Shown piece after piece: positions 35,483-44,073 of a stretch of 64,000 nucleotides of DNA. The stretch is taken from assembly GCF_004402495.1 (NCBI RefSeq), contig NZ_SOFH01000020.1:124001-188000 (forward strand), in the 5' to 3' direction. A model generated the notes under the pieces. It made no database searches. It saw only the letters and a program-made list of their open reading frames with translations, and was not told the DNA's origin. The position numbers and the translations under genes were made by a program. Source of the stretch: Cryobacterium sp. HLT2-28 (GTDB lineage: Bacteria > Actinomycetota > Actinomycetes > Actinomycetales > Microbacteriaceae). Every line of letters begins with the position of its first letter. Within the stretch, counting starts at the first letter, position 1.

Positions 35483-36664
35483 TCAGAACGGAAGGCCGGT
35501 GTACTGCTCGGCGAGTTCGCGCTGGGCGAGCAGCGACCCGGTGAGGTAGTCCAGTCGGCCGAGTTGGCTGCGGTAGTCGAACGCGGCCGACTGCAGGTCA
35601 CCCGGGTTGCGGTGCAGCATCTCGGTCATCGACTGCGAGAACTGCTGCACCTTCCACTGGCGGCGGAGGGCCGCCTCCCCGTAGCCGGCCAGCGGTGCGT
35701 CGTCGCCGGCGTAGTGGCCGACCAGTGCGGCGCCGAGCAGCACGACGTCGGCGATGGCCGAGTTCAGTCCCTTCGCGCCGGTCGGCGGCACGATGTGGCC
35801 GGCGTCCCCGGTCAGGAACAGGTTGCCGTAGGAGAGCCGGGACGCGACGAAGCTGCGCATCGGGGTGATCGACTTGTCGGTGACGGCGCCCTCGTGCAGG
35901 GTCCAGCCGGGAACGCCGAGCCGGGTCTGCAGCTCCTCCCAGATGCGCTCGTCCGGCCACTGGTCGATCGAGTCCGCAGTGTCCACCTGCAGGTAGAGGC
36001 GGGAGACCTGCGGTGAACGCATCGAGTGCATGGCGAAGCCGTCCTCGTGCAGCGCGTAGATCAGCTCATCGGTCGAGGGTGGCACGTCGGCGAGGATGCC
36101 CAGCCAGGCGAACGGGTAGCTGCGGTCGTACAGGGTGATCGCCTTCGGGGGGATGGAAGCGCGGCACACGCCGTGGAACCCGTCGGCGCCGACGATGAAG
36201 TCGGCCGTGATCTCGTGGGCCTCGCCGTCGTGGCGGAACGTCACCCGGGGCGATGTCGACTCGACGTCGTGCACCGCGACATCCGCCGCCTCGTAGTAGA
36301 TCGTCGAGCCGGCGTCGGTGTGGGCTTTGATCAGGTCTTTCACGACCTCCTGCTGCCCGTAGACCGTGACGGTGCGGCCGATCAGCGTGTTGAAGTCGAT
36401 GTTGTGGCGCTCCCCCGCGAATTGCAGGTAGATGCCGTCGTGCTCGAGCCCTTCGGCGGCGAGGCGATCGCCGAGGCCGAGCCGGGTGAGGGTCTCCACC
36501 GCGCTCTGCTCCAGCACACCGGCACGGATGCGGGCCAGCACGTACTCCTGCGAGCGGTTCTCGACCACGATCGAGTCGATTCCGGCATCGCGCAGCGCCC
36601 AGCTGAGGAGAAGCCCTGCAGGGCCGGCACCGATAATGGCGACACGGGTGTTTTCTGGGGACAC
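35483..36664 (-). CDS. pobA: 4-hydroxybenzoate 3-monooxygenase
   Basis: FAD-dependent hydroxylase converting 4-hydroxybenzoate to protocatechuate, the entry to the pca genes behind it. 393 residues, the exact family length. FAD motif AIIGAGPAGLLLSWAL at residue 9, VGADGFHGVCR mid-protein and FLTGDAGHIVPPTGAKGLN near 285. Start GTG 36664 with AGGAG five to six bases ahead. Likely first gene of an eight-gene aromatic operon. Confidence 0.96.
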   Translation of the reverse strand: MSPENTRVAIIGAGPAGLLLSWALRDAGIDSIVVENRSQEYVLARIRAGVLEQSAVETLTRLGLGDRLAAEGLEHDGIYLQFAGERHNIDFNTLIGRTVTVYGQQEVVKDLIKAHTDAGSTIYYEAADVAVHDVESTSPRVTFRHDGEAHEITADFIVGADGFHGVCRASIPPKAITLYDRSYPFAWLGILADVPPSTDELIYALHEDGFAMHSMRSPQVSRLYLQVDTADSIDQWPDERIWEELQTRLGVPGWTLHEGAVTDKSITPMRSFVASRLSYGNLFLTGDAGHIVPPTGAKGLNSAIADVVLLGAALVGHYAGDDAPLAGYGEAALRRQWKVQQFSQSMTEMLHRNPGDLQSAAFDYRSQLGRLDYLTGSLLAQRELAEQYTGLPF

Positions 36665-36942
36665 GGGTTTCTCCTAGCGACGATGACAGGTGATGGCCTC
36701 ATCATGCGGCGTCGACCGACCTTCGGTAGCAGATGTTTTCACTCAGTGGAAGGCAATGCCCGGGCCGGCCTGCTCCGGCCGCATTCCCCGCCGGCTCCAG
36801 CGGCGCCGGATAAGAACTTTCTCATGCGCTCCTTGCCGGCTTCTCATAGGATCAGCCCAGGCTCGCGCTCAGACACCGACCCCGGCCACGACTGGCCGAG
36901 GTGCGTGCCGACCCGTGGAGGACACGACCCGTGGAGGACACA
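36665..36942. promoter_or_regulatory. pobA promoter region; IclR-type dyad at 36737-36751
   Basis: 278-bp divergent region. TTTCACTCAGTGGAA (36737-36751) is a near-perfect 15-bp palindrome (TTnCACT-C-AGTGnAA) 73-87 bp upstream of the pobA start, a plausible site for the IclR-family regulator at 41.9-42.7 kb. Confidence 0.5.
36910..36941 (+). repeat. Tandem duplication of a ribosome-site segment
   Basis: GACCCGTGGAGGACAC occurs twice in direct succession (36910-36925, 36926-36941), one base before the ATG at 36943. The second copy supplies GGAGG five bases upstream of the start; the first is a redundant copy. Confidence 0.85.
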
Positions 36943-37452
36943 ATGAGCGAGAAGACACCGACACCCGGCATCCGTCCCGCCCGGCGCCGCCGCGCGCTGT
37001 TCGCGGTCGGCGGCGGGCTGGGAATCCTGGTCGCGGCGGCTGCCGCGGCCTCGATGGTCAGCGCCCTCGCCCTGGCGGACCAGCCCGGCCGGGTCCTCGA
37101 GGTGCCGGCGGTGACCGTGGAACTCGGCACGGGGCCGGCCGCCGGCACACCAGTGGGGTCGCCGTCACCCGCAGCAACGTCCGGTCCGGCCGAGCTGCCG
37201 GGCACGCCGGGTGAGGACTCGGGTTCGTCGTCCGGCTCGGGTTCCTCCGGCTCGGGTTCGTCCTCGCCCGGGGCAGAACCGGAGCCTGAGCTCATTCCCG
37301 CCCCGGCCCCGGTCGTTGTGGACGACCACGGCGGCAGCGACGCCTCGAAGGACGACGCGGGTCACGACGGCGGCAGCGACGGCACGAGCGGTTCCAGCGG
37401 CAGCTCCGGCAATGGCAGCTCCGGCGACGGCACGTCCGGCGGCAAGGACTGA
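36943..37452 (+). CDS. Membrane-anchored Ser/Gly/Asp-rich low-complexity protein
   Basis: 169 residues. Arginine-rich start, one hydrophobic helix (residues 20-45, AVGGGLGILVAAAAAASMVS) acting as signal anchor, then an extracytoplasmic tail of Ser-Gly, Pro-Glu and Asp-His runs (DDHGGSDASKDDAGHDGG). No family recognised. Followed by a second, similarly composed secreted protein and convergent with a two-component system; metal buffering or an envelope-stress role is conjecture. Confidence 0.65.
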   Translation: MSEKTPTPGIRPARRRRALFAVGGGLGILVAAAAAASMVSALALADQPGRVLEVPAVTVELGTGPAAGTPVGSPSPAATSGPAELPGTPGEDSGSSSGSGSSGSGSSSPGAEPEPELIPAPAPVVVDDHGGSDASKDDAGHDGGSDGTSGSSGSSGNGSSGDGTSGGKD

Positions 37453-37586
37453 CTCCCTCGCAAACCTAAGAGACCTCTCACCGATCTCTCGTGCACGCCT
37501 TATCCCGGCACCCGAGAGTACAAGGCGTATCAAGATTCCTCCAGTTCCAGCCGCCGGCCCACCCGGCGCCAACGAAAGGCCCGTTC

Positions 37587-38108
37587 ATGTTGAAGATGAC
37601 CAAGAAGCGCTCCATCGCCCTTGCCTCCCTCGGTCTCGCCGGCCTGATGTCGATCGGCATCGTCGCCGCCCAGGCCGACCCCGGTCACGGCGTCGACCCC
37701 ACCACGACGCCCACGTCGAGCGTGACGGTCGACGACAACTCGGTCGACGATCCGGCCACCCACGATGACGCGGACGACAACGACACCGACGGCACAGACA
37801 CCGACGGCACAGACACCGACGCCCCGAGCGATGACAGCACAGCCACGCCCGAGGTCGGCGACGATGACGCGGCGACGCACGAGGCCGGCGAAGACGCCGA
37901 GCACGAGGGCGCCGAACACGCCGCCACCCCCGCCGTCCCGGCAACCCCCGCACACCACGAAGACGGCGAAGACCACGCGGCCACTCCGGCCACCCCTGCC
38001 GTGCCGGCGACCCACGACGTGAACGACGACCAGGGCGACTCCGGACATGGCAGCGACGACTCCGGCAGCGACGACCACGGCTCTTCAGGCCACGGCAGCG
38101 ACGACTAG
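37587..38108 (+). CDS. Secreted Asp/His/Thr-rich repetitive protein
   Basis: 173 residues: signal peptide KKRSIALASLGLAGLMSIG...AQA, then an acidic low-complexity chain with DTDGTDTDGTDTD, a duplicated ATPAVPAT segment around His/Glu/Asp clusters, and an ending of GSDDSGSDDHGSSGHGSDD. The start ATG has GAAAGG upstream. No family recognised. Such acidic His-rich chains can bind calcium or transition metals. A small hairpin (arms ACGCCTT 37495-37501 and AAGGCGT 37522-37528) lies in the 134-bp leader. Confidence 0.7.
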   Translation: MLKMTKKRSIALASLGLAGLMSIGIVAAQADPGHGVDPTTTPTSSVTVDDNSVDDPATHDDADDNDTDGTDTDGTDTDAPSDDSTATPEVGDDDAATHEAGEDAEHEGAEHAATPAVPATPAHHEDGEDHAATPATPAVPATHDVNDDQGDSGHGSDDSGSDDHGSSGHGSDD

Positions 38109-38144
38109 CGAGCACTCCCCCGCAGCAGGGAAAGGGCTACCGGC

Positions 38145-38801
38145 TCAGCGCAGCCGGTAGCCCATTCCTCTGACCGTTTCGATCCGCTCGGCGCCGAACT
38201 TCGCCCGCAGGTACCCGACATAGACGTCGACGATGTTCGAGCCGGGGTCGAAATCGTAGCCCCAGACCCGGCTGAGGAGCTGCTCCCGGCTGAGCACCTG
38301 GTCGGGGTTGCGCAGGAACTCCTCCGCCAGCGCGAACTCCCGGGCCGAGAGGTCGACCTGGCGGCCCCCGACCTGCGCCCGCCGCGTGCGCAGATCGAGC
38401 CGAAGGCCCCCGACCGCGAGGTCAGGCTGCGTCGCGGGCGCGGCATCCGTCATGCGAAGCCGGATGCGCGCGAGCAGCTCGTCGAACCGGAACGGTTTCG
38501 CCATGTAGTCATTCGCCCCGCCCTGCAGGCTCGCCAGGGTGTCTTCGGCCGAGTCCCTCGCCGTGAGCACGATCACGGGCAGCACCGACTTCTGTTCCCG
38601 CAACCGGCGGAGCACCTCGTAGCCGTCGAGGCCCGGCAGCCCGATGTCGAGCACGAGCAGGTCGAAACCGCCGGTCAGCGCGAAGTCGAGGGCGTCGGTG
38701 CCTGTTCCCACCGTCACGGTGGTGAAGCCGGCCGCGGCCAGCCCCTTCTCCACGAAGGACGCGATGCGCAGTTCGTCTTCAGCGATCAGGATTCGGCTCA
38801 C
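38145..38801 (-). CDS. OmpR/PhoB-family response regulator
   Basis: 218 residues. Receiver domain with acidic pair AEDE, phospho-acceptor Asp in VLDIGLPGLDG (about residue 51), LTARDS and Lys in YMAKPF; winged-helix DNA-binding domain with LSAREFALAEEFLRNP and VDVYVGYLRAKFG. GTG start overlaps the kinase stop. Target genes unknown; the two secreted low-complexity genes converge on it. Confidence 0.93.
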   Translation of the reverse strand: MSRILIAEDELRIASFVEKGLAAAGFTTVTVGTGTDALDFALTGGFDLLVLDIGLPGLDGYEVLRRLREQKSVLPVIVLTARDSAEDTLASLQGGANDYMAKPFRFDELLARIRLRMTDAAPATQPDLAVGGLRLDLRTRRAQVGGRQVDLSAREFALAEEFLRNPDQVLSREQLLSRVWGYDFDPGSNIVDVYVGYLRAKFGAERIETVRGMGYRLR

Positions 38802-40312
38802 AGCGTTGTCTCCATCGGTTCGGCCCGGCCTGGTTCGGCCCGGCCTGGTTCGGCCCGGCTTGATTCTGGTGCCCCGTCGCCCGGAGGGAGCGGCAGGTCG
38901 ATCGTGAAGGTGGCCCCGCGTCCCGGTGCGGAGGCGACCGAGACCGTTCCGCCGTGGGCTTCGGCGATGGCCCGCACGATCGCGAGTCCGAGGCCCGATC
39001 CGGTCGAGCCTCGCCCGGTCGCCCCTCGCCGGAACCGCTCGAAGATGTGCTCCTGCGCGTCGGCGCTGATCCCGGGCCCCTCGTCTCGCACCCAGAATCG
39101 CAGTCTCGGGTTGCCGGTCGAGTCCAGACCGGTGGCGCTCCCGATCTCGATCGTCCCGTCCGCGCTGCCGTGGCTGACGGCGTTCGCGGCGAGTTGCAGG
39201 AGAGCCTGGGTGAGTTTGCCGGCGTCGACCGGCACCACGAGGTCCGCGGTCTCGGTCGTCACCCAGCGGTGGCCGGACAGCGCGGCCGCCTTCGTGCGCA
39301 CGAGCTCGGTGAGCACCGCGATGTCGACCGGCGCGCGGGTGACGCCGAGCGGGCGCTGAACCTCCGCGAGGGCCGAGATGTCGCGCACGAGCCCGTTCAT
39401 CCGGTCGAGCTCGTCGATGGCGAGGGCGCGGGTCGCCGCCACATCGGCCGGGTCGTCCTCGTCCATCAGTTCGAGGTGTCCGCGAACGATCGTGATCGGG
39501 GTCTTGAGCTCGTGGCCGACGTCATCGAGCAGCCGTCGCTGGCCGGTCAGGGCGCCGTCGAGACGATCGAGCATGTCGTTGACGGTGCGGGTGAGCTCGG
39601 AGACGTCGTCCCGGCCGACCACGGGGATGCGCTCGCTCACATCCGAGGCGGTGATCCGGGCTGCCGCCTCCCGCAGCGCCCGGATGGGCCTCAGCAGCCG
39701 GCCGGAGACCAGCCAGCCGACCAGGCCCAGCACGACGAGGGCGGCGAGGGTGACCCTGAGCGAGGTGAGGAGAGCGTCCGTCACCGGCCTCAGCGCGGCG
39801 TCGAGGTCGAACGCTGCGACGAAGACGCCGGCGGCAGGGTCGCCGGCGACGCTGACGGGTGCGGCGACGTAGCGCACCGCGCGACCGTCCGTGCGGACGT
39901 TGCCGAGCACGACCTTCCCGGTGGCGGTCTCACCGACGACGCGGGCGACGAACCCCCGGTTCTCCTCCAGGCGGAAGTCGACGTCCCCGCCGGGTGCGAG
40001 GGCTGCGGCGCCGTTGACGATGGCCAGGGTGGCTTCATTCGTGCCCGGCCGGATCTGCTGGACCACGGCCTCGAGCACGGCGTTCAGGGTCGTGCCCTTC
40101 GAGTCCGTGGCGATGAAGCGAGCGTCGTTGACCGCTCCGACCAAAGCGGCGTCAATGCTGTCGAGAGTGCTGTCGCGCTGCACGAAATAGGCGGTCGTGC
40201 CGGCGGCGACCATGCCGGCCGCTGCGACCAGCAGGATCGAGGCGAGGATGCGCACTCGCACCGAGACCGCCGGGAACCACGGGGTGCGGCGCGGGGACCG
40301 TTCGGCGGGCAT
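38798..40312 (-). CDS. Membrane sensor histidine kinase
   Basis: 504 residues. Helix 1 (about 20-42), an extracytoplasmic sensor domain (45-180), helix 2 (185-205), HAMP, then the H box GHELKTPITIVRG (His near 266), N box LAANAVSHG, G boxes DEGPGISAD and GSGLGLAIV. The C-terminus ends in a RAEPG repeat (RAEPGRAEPGRAEP), produced by a 15-bp tandem duplication, just before it overlaps the regulator gene. Confidence 0.93.
   Translation of the reverse strand: MPAERSPRRTPWFPAVSVRVRILASILLVAAAGMVAAGTTAYFVQRDSTLDSIDAALVGAVNDARFIATDSKGTTLNAVLEAVVQQIRPGTNEATLAIVNGAAALAPGGDVDFRLEENRGFVARVVGETATGKVVLGNVRTDGRAVRYVAAPVSVAGDPAAGVFVAAFDLDAALRPVTDALLTSLRVTLAALVVLGLVGWLVSGRLLRPIRALREAAARITASDVSERIPVVGRDDVSELTRTVNDMLDRLDGALTGQRRLLDDVGHELKTPITIVRGHLELMDEDDPADVAATRALAIDELDRMNGLVRDISALAEVQRPLGVTRAPVDIAVLTELVRTKAAALSGHRWVTTETADLVVPVDAGKLTQALLQLAANAVSHGSADGTIEIGSATGLDSTGNPRLRFWVRDEGPGISADAQEHIFERFRRGATGRGSTGSGLGLAIVRAIAEAHGGTVSVASAPGRGATFTIDLPLPPGDGAPESSRAEPGRAEPGRAEPMETTL
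38817..38861 (-). repeat. 15-bp tandem repeat (3 units) at the 3' end of the kinase gene
   Basis: Plus-strand unit GGTTCGGCCCGGCCT occurs three times (last copy with one change) and encodes the RAEPG repeats. In frame, so copy-number change would not break the gene. Confidence 0.85.
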
Positions 40313-40396
40313 GCCTCATTATGGGCGCGGCCCGCTGGTCCCGGGTACCCGGCGCGCTTCGGCGGACGCATTCCGCATCGAGCAGAAGACGATGAG

Positions 40397-41706
40397 TCAG
40401 AATGGCGGGTCGTCGGGGAGGTCTGGGGCTGCGGCTGTCGGTGGTCCGACTGGCGGCGGGCCGGCTTTCGGTGGCCCGGTGGGGAGGACGGTCGGCAGTA
40501 TCGTGGCGGGTTCGGTGATGAACTCCCGCCCGGTCGGGGAGGTCCAGGTGAGGATGCCGCCCGGGTGCTGGGCGACGGTCCACCGGGTCTGAGTTTTCAG
40601 CGCGTGGTTGGGTCTGCAGAGGTGGGCGAGGTTGTCGTGCGCGGTCTCGCCGAGCAACCCCCAATCATGCGAGTGATCAAGCTCCGCACCTCTCGCGGGT
40701 CTGTTGCAGCCCGGAAAACGGCAGGTCTCATCGCGGAGGCGCAGGAAGCGGCGCATCGCCTTGGGCGTTTTGTACCGGTCCCTCCCGACGGAGAGGATCA
40801 CCCCGGTCTCGGGGTGGGTGAGCAACCGGGTGAAGCTCGGCGCCCGCGACGCTAGATCCCGCGCCGTCGCGGGATCGATCGGCCCATACCCTTCCAAATA
40901 CCCGGGTTCCTCACTGTGGCCGAGGAGTGTCAGCACCGGCACGGTCACCTGCACGGTCGCCTTGACGCCGGTGCCGACGCCGGTCGGGGTGACCCCGTGG
41001 ATCAACAGGTCACTGAGCACATCCCGTGCGCACCTGGGTGAGCGTGCGCGTCTCGTCCGGCCCTTGGAGGCTGGCGGCGAGGTCGGTGGCCCGGTGGAAG
41101 ATCGCCTGCACCAGCTCGGCCCCTGTCGTCAGATACAGGGTGGCCATCCCGTCGTACTCGGGGGTCAACCCCGCTGGTGCGGTCCGTGAACGACCTCGCC
41201 CGCCGCGCCGTGATCGTCTCCGGATGCAACCGTTCCCGCAGCAGCCGGGCCTTGTGCTTGAGCTTGGCCACCGTCAGATGCTCCGCCGAGGGCAGCAGGG
41301 CTTGTTCGAACGCGGCCACACCCTCGACCGGGATCGACCAGGACTGCTGGACGATCGTCTGCGCATGCCGGTAACTGATCCGCCCCTCCGCCAACGCGGC
41401 CCGGGTGGCGGGGAGGTGCTCGGCCAACGCCTGGCTCTCGGCAAGGAGGGTCTCCGCCGTGCGTTCCGGGATCCGCAGCGTGGCGGCGAGTTCGCTGGAG
41501 AGCTCCCGCTGCGCGATCTCCTCGCGACTCCACCGGGACTGCAGGCTGAGCGGAATCGACCCGGCCTGCGCGGCGCTGAACCGGCGGGCCCGGTCGACCG
41601 CCTCGGCCCGCACGGCAAAGCACCGGGCGATCGCCTTGTCGGCTGCCGCGACCGCGTCAAAGAGCAGTCCGAGCTGCTGTTGGGAGGTGCTCACCGGGGT
41701 GGCCAT
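40397..41706 (-). pseudogene. DUF222/HNH endonuclease gene with two frameshifts
   Basis: Three reading frames together rebuild one DUF222-HNH protein of about 435 residues. The N-terminal part (ATG 41706) runs to about 41172, where a CCCC run (41169-41172) carries one extra base. The middle part (EYDGMATLYLTTGAELVQAI) runs to the CCC run at 41023-41025, where again one extra base shifts the frame. The C-terminal part carries the HNH site CRFPGCNRPARG, ELDHSHDWG and HLCRPNHALK. Both events are single-base insertions in G runs, so real decay or sequencing error are both possible. TAGTGT ends six bases before the ATG. Such genes are multicopy in Microbacteriaceae. Confidence 0.85.
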
Positions 41707-41712
41707 ATGAGC

Positions 41713-41718
41713 ACACTA
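41713..41718 (-). promoter_or_regulatory. Putative leaderless -10 of the DUF222/HNH gene
   Basis: Minus-strand TAGTGT, then GCTCAT, then ATG 41706: the TANNNT-N6-start layout. Confidence 0.45.
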
Positions 41719-41810
41719 CGACCAGCCACCGACATTCACCGACCCCCAAGCGGCCCCACACCAGGGTGTGGATAACCTGATCAACCCCGCATTGTGGAGG
41801 ATAGGCTGAC

Positions 41811-41946
41811 GGTGATTTCGACAAGCTCAATCACCGACGGTTGTCGAGCTCGTCGAGACCAGGTGGGGTGATTTCGACAGGCTCAATCACCGGTGGTGGT
41901 CGAGCCTGGGGAGACCAGGTGCGGCGATTTCGACAAGACCGATCAG
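41811..41946. repeat. 56-bp tandem intergenic repeat (two full units plus partial)
   Basis: Units begin GGTGATTTCGACAAGCTCAA at 41811, 41867 and (degenerate, truncated) 41923, exact 56-bp spacing. Each full unit ends with TCGAGxxxGTCGAGACCAGGT-like sequence and contains GGTGA...TCACC and TCGA palindromes. The third copy runs into the last codons of the IclR gene. The type resembles dispersed Micrococcales intergenic repeats. Confidence 0.85.
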
Positions 41947-42749
41947 GATGCGCGGCGGTAGCCGAGCGCGCGGCTCACACCCTGCGCGGCCACCCGCACC
42001 GCCTGCTCGTGTTCGGGGCCCTGCCCCGGCGAGGTGTGCGTCACAATCGACACGGCCGCGACGACCTGGCCGGTGCGGTCCCGGATCGGCGCCGCCAGCG
42101 AGCTCGATCCCGCCGTCATCTCCTCCGACATCCGCACGATCCCCTGGCTGCGGATGCCCGCCAACCTGCGCCGCAGCTCCTCCGGCGCCGTCATCGTCTG
42201 CGGCAGGAACCGCTGCAGCGGTTCGGCGAGGTAGTCCTGGATGACCATGGTCGGCGCGTGGGCGAGGAGAACGAGACCGACCCCCGTGGCGTGCAGCGGG
42301 AGCCGTCCGCCCACGCGGGAGATCACCCGCACCGCCCGGTGCCCGGACAGTTTTTCCAGGTAGAGCGCGTCGCGGCCGTCGAGGATCGCCAGGTGCACAT
42401 GCTCGCGGGTTGTCTCGTACAGGTCTTCGAGGTAGGGCAGGGCGATCGTGCGGAGGTTTCGCGCCGTCGGCGTCTGCACGCCCACCTCCCAGAGCCGCAT
42501 ACCGAGCGAATAACGGCCGTCTTCCTGGCGGGCGAGCCCACCCCAGGTCACCCATTCTGCGACGAGCCGGTGCGCGGTCGAGAGAGGGATGCCCGAACGC
42601 CGGGCGATCGCGGTGAGGCTGAGCGCCGTCGCGGGCGGGGAGGTGAAGGCATCCAGGATCGCGAACAGCCGGGCGGCAACCGACCGGTCATCGACCGGGG
42701 ACACTGACGCGCCCTCGGTCGCCTTCGCCCGCGCCGGCTTCCCTGACAT
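41943..42749 (-). CDS. IclR-family transcriptional regulator
   Basis: 268 residues from ATG 42749 (TAGCGT ends seven bases upstream); a GTG at 42758 after GGGAGGG is the alternative. N-terminal winged helix SLTAIARRSGIPLSTAHRLV; effector domain 90-265 with LHATGVGLVLLAHAP and VAAVSIVTH. IclR proteins of the PcaR/PobR group control 4-hydroxybenzoate and protocatechuate genes, so the pob-pca operon 5 kb away is a reasonable target, but this is inferred from family and distance. Its C-terminal codons overlap a repeat unit. Confidence 0.85.
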   Translation of the reverse strand: MSGKPARAKATEGASVSPVDDRSVAARLFAILDAFTSPPATALSLTAIARRSGIPLSTAHRLVAEWVTWGGLARQEDGRYSLGMRLWEVGVQTPTARNLRTIALPYLEDLYETTREHVHLAILDGRDALYLEKLSGHRAVRVISRVGGRLPLHATGVGLVLLAHAPTMVIQDYLAEPLQRFLPQTMTAPEELRRRLAGIRSQGIVRMSEEMTAGSSSLAAPIRDRTGQVVAAVSIVTHTSPGQGPEHEQAVRVAAQGVSRALGYRRAS

Positions 42750-42841
42750 CAGCACCACGCTACCCTCCCGCGGCCATGTCCCGCCGCGGCATTTCGGCCC
42801 CGTTCAGGAGGTTCCCATCCCCGCTTCCGTAAAATCGACCG

Positions 42842-43675
42842 GTGACTGAAACCTCCGGCCAGCCTCCTTTCCGCGAACAATCCCAGTGGGTCAGGAGCGT
42901 CGGGCTGATGATCTTCTTCAGCCGCTGGCTCCAGGCCCCCCTTTACATCGGCCTCATCGTCGCGCAGGTGATCTACGTCGTCGTCTTCATGGTCGAACTC
43001 GGCCACCTCGGCGAGGAGGTCCTGCACGGGTTCACCCACCCGGGGCCCGACGGCATCGTCATCGAGGAAGCCAAGATCATGCTCGGCGTGCTCGGGCTCA
43101 TCGACGTGGTCATGATCGCGAACCTCCTGATCATGGTCATCATCGGCGGCTACGAGACCTTCGTCTCCAAGATCCGCATCGACGGTCACCCCGACCAGCC
43201 CGAGTGGCTCTCCCACGTCAACGCCAACGTGCTCAAGGTCAAGCTCGCCATGGCCATCGTCGGGATCTCCTCCATCCACCTGCTGAAGACCTTCATCGAG
43301 GTCGGCGACCTCGCCGCCCGCGGCTCCACGTCCACCGAGGGCCAGGAGAGCATCACCGGCGACGTCTACACCTGGGACGGCGTGCTCTGGCAGGTCGTCA
43401 TCCACATGGTCTTCATCGTCTCGGCGATCGCCCTGGCCTGGATCGACCGAATCTCCCAGGCGGCCGGTCACGCCGTGACCCCCGCGGCATCCGTCGCGCC
43501 GCTCGAACCACAGCCACTCGTGAGCGTCCTACCCGTTCCGCGCCCGACCGGCACCGCCGCGATCGAGGCCGGCGCCGTGGGGCATCTCCTCCAGCTGGGC
43601 CGGCTCCGCGATGCCGGGGTCGTCTCCGCGGCAGAGTTCGAGCTGAAGAAGACGGAGCTCCTCGCCCGGATCTGA
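42842..43675 (+). CDS. YqhA/UPF0114 membrane protein with C-terminal SHOCT domain
   Basis: 277 residues. Helices at about 25-50, 75-105, 130-155 and 185-205, with SVGLMIFFSRWLQAPLY and NLLIMVIIGGYETFVSKI typical of YqhA. The C-terminus LLQLGRLRDAGVVSAAEFE is a SHOCT oligomerisation motif, not present in E. coli YqhA, joined by a Pro/Ala linker. GTG start follows TAAAAT by six bases (probable leaderless mRNA). Role unknown; YqhA-type proteins are small integral membrane proteins. Confidence 0.88.
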   Translation: MTETSGQPPFREQSQWVRSVGLMIFFSRWLQAPLYIGLIVAQVIYVVVFMVELGHLGEEVLHGFTHPGPDGIVIEEAKIMLGVLGLIDVVMIANLLIMVIIGGYETFVSKIRIDGHPDQPEWLSHVNANVLKVKLAMAIVGISSIHLLKTFIEVGDLAARGSTSTEGQESITGDVYTWDGVLWQVVIHMVFIVSAIALAWIDRISQAAGHAVTPAASVAPLEPQPLVSVLPVPRPTGTAAIEAGAVGHLLQLGRLRDAGVVSAAEFELKKTELLARI

Positions 43676-43696
43676 CCCGAGGGGAAACCGGCCCAG

Positions 43697-43731
43697 ACGG
43701 GAACCCTCAACGCGCGGTTGACGGTTCCCGT
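43697..43731 (+). terminator. Strong hairpin after the YqhA gene
   Basis: ACGGGAACC-c-TCAAC-gcgcg-GTTGA-c-GGTTCCCGT: 14 pairs with one symmetrical C/C mismatch. The right arm is followed by TTGGCG, which also serves as a candidate -35 for the next gene. No long T-run. Confidence 0.65.
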
Positions 43732-43783
43732 TGGCGTCTGTCCGTGGTGTGACGTACACTCCAAGAATCGAACACGTGTTCGA
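43731..43783 (+). promoter_or_regulatory. SOS-controlled promoter of DUF6504-dnaE2 (LexA box 43768-43783)
   Basis: -35 TTGGCG (43731-43736), 18-bp spacer, -10 TACACT (43755-43760), then TCGAAC-ACGT-GTTCGA (43768-43783), a perfect match to the Gram-positive/actinobacterial LexA site TCGAACNNNNGTTCGA. The box overlaps the expected transcription start, the right place to repress. Confidence 0.93.
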
Positions 43784-43800
43784 ACCGAGGGAGGGCCCGC

Positions 43801-44073
43801 ATGCCGCAGATCATCGACACCCAGGTCGACGTCGAGTTGTCGGCCGACGGCGACCCGCAAGCGTTCATCTGGAACCGGTTCGAGCACACCATCATCGGCC
43901 AGCCGCAAGCGGTTTTCACCCGAACCCGCTGGTGGGAGAACGACGGCGTGCCCCTGCGCATCGATACCGAGCTGTGGCGGGTGGACGCGTCACGCGGGGA
44001 CGAGGAACAGCACCGCTACGATCTGCGACGCGATGTCGACGGATCGTGGGTGCTCGCCCTCGACTGGGGATGA
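43801..44073 (+). CDS. DUF6504 family protein, damage-inducible
   Basis: 90 residues, small soluble beta-rich protein (FIWNRFEHTIIGQPQAVF, GVPLRIDTELWRVDAS). It matches the DUF6504 proteins that usually sit between imuB and dnaE2 in actinobacterial mutasome operons. GGAGG lies seven bases before the ATG, 17 bp after the LexA box. Its stop overlaps the dnaE2 start (ATGA). Function unknown; translational coupling suggests it works with DnaE2. Confidence 0.85.
   Translation: MPQIIDTQVDVELSADGDPQAFIWNRFEHTIIGQPQAVFTRTRWWENDGVPLRIDTELWRVDASRGDEEQHRYDLRRDVDGSWVLALDWG

Noticed and set aside
41811..41946. CRISPR array
   Set aside because: Repeats are adjacent 56-bp units without unique spacers, and no cas genes occur in the window.
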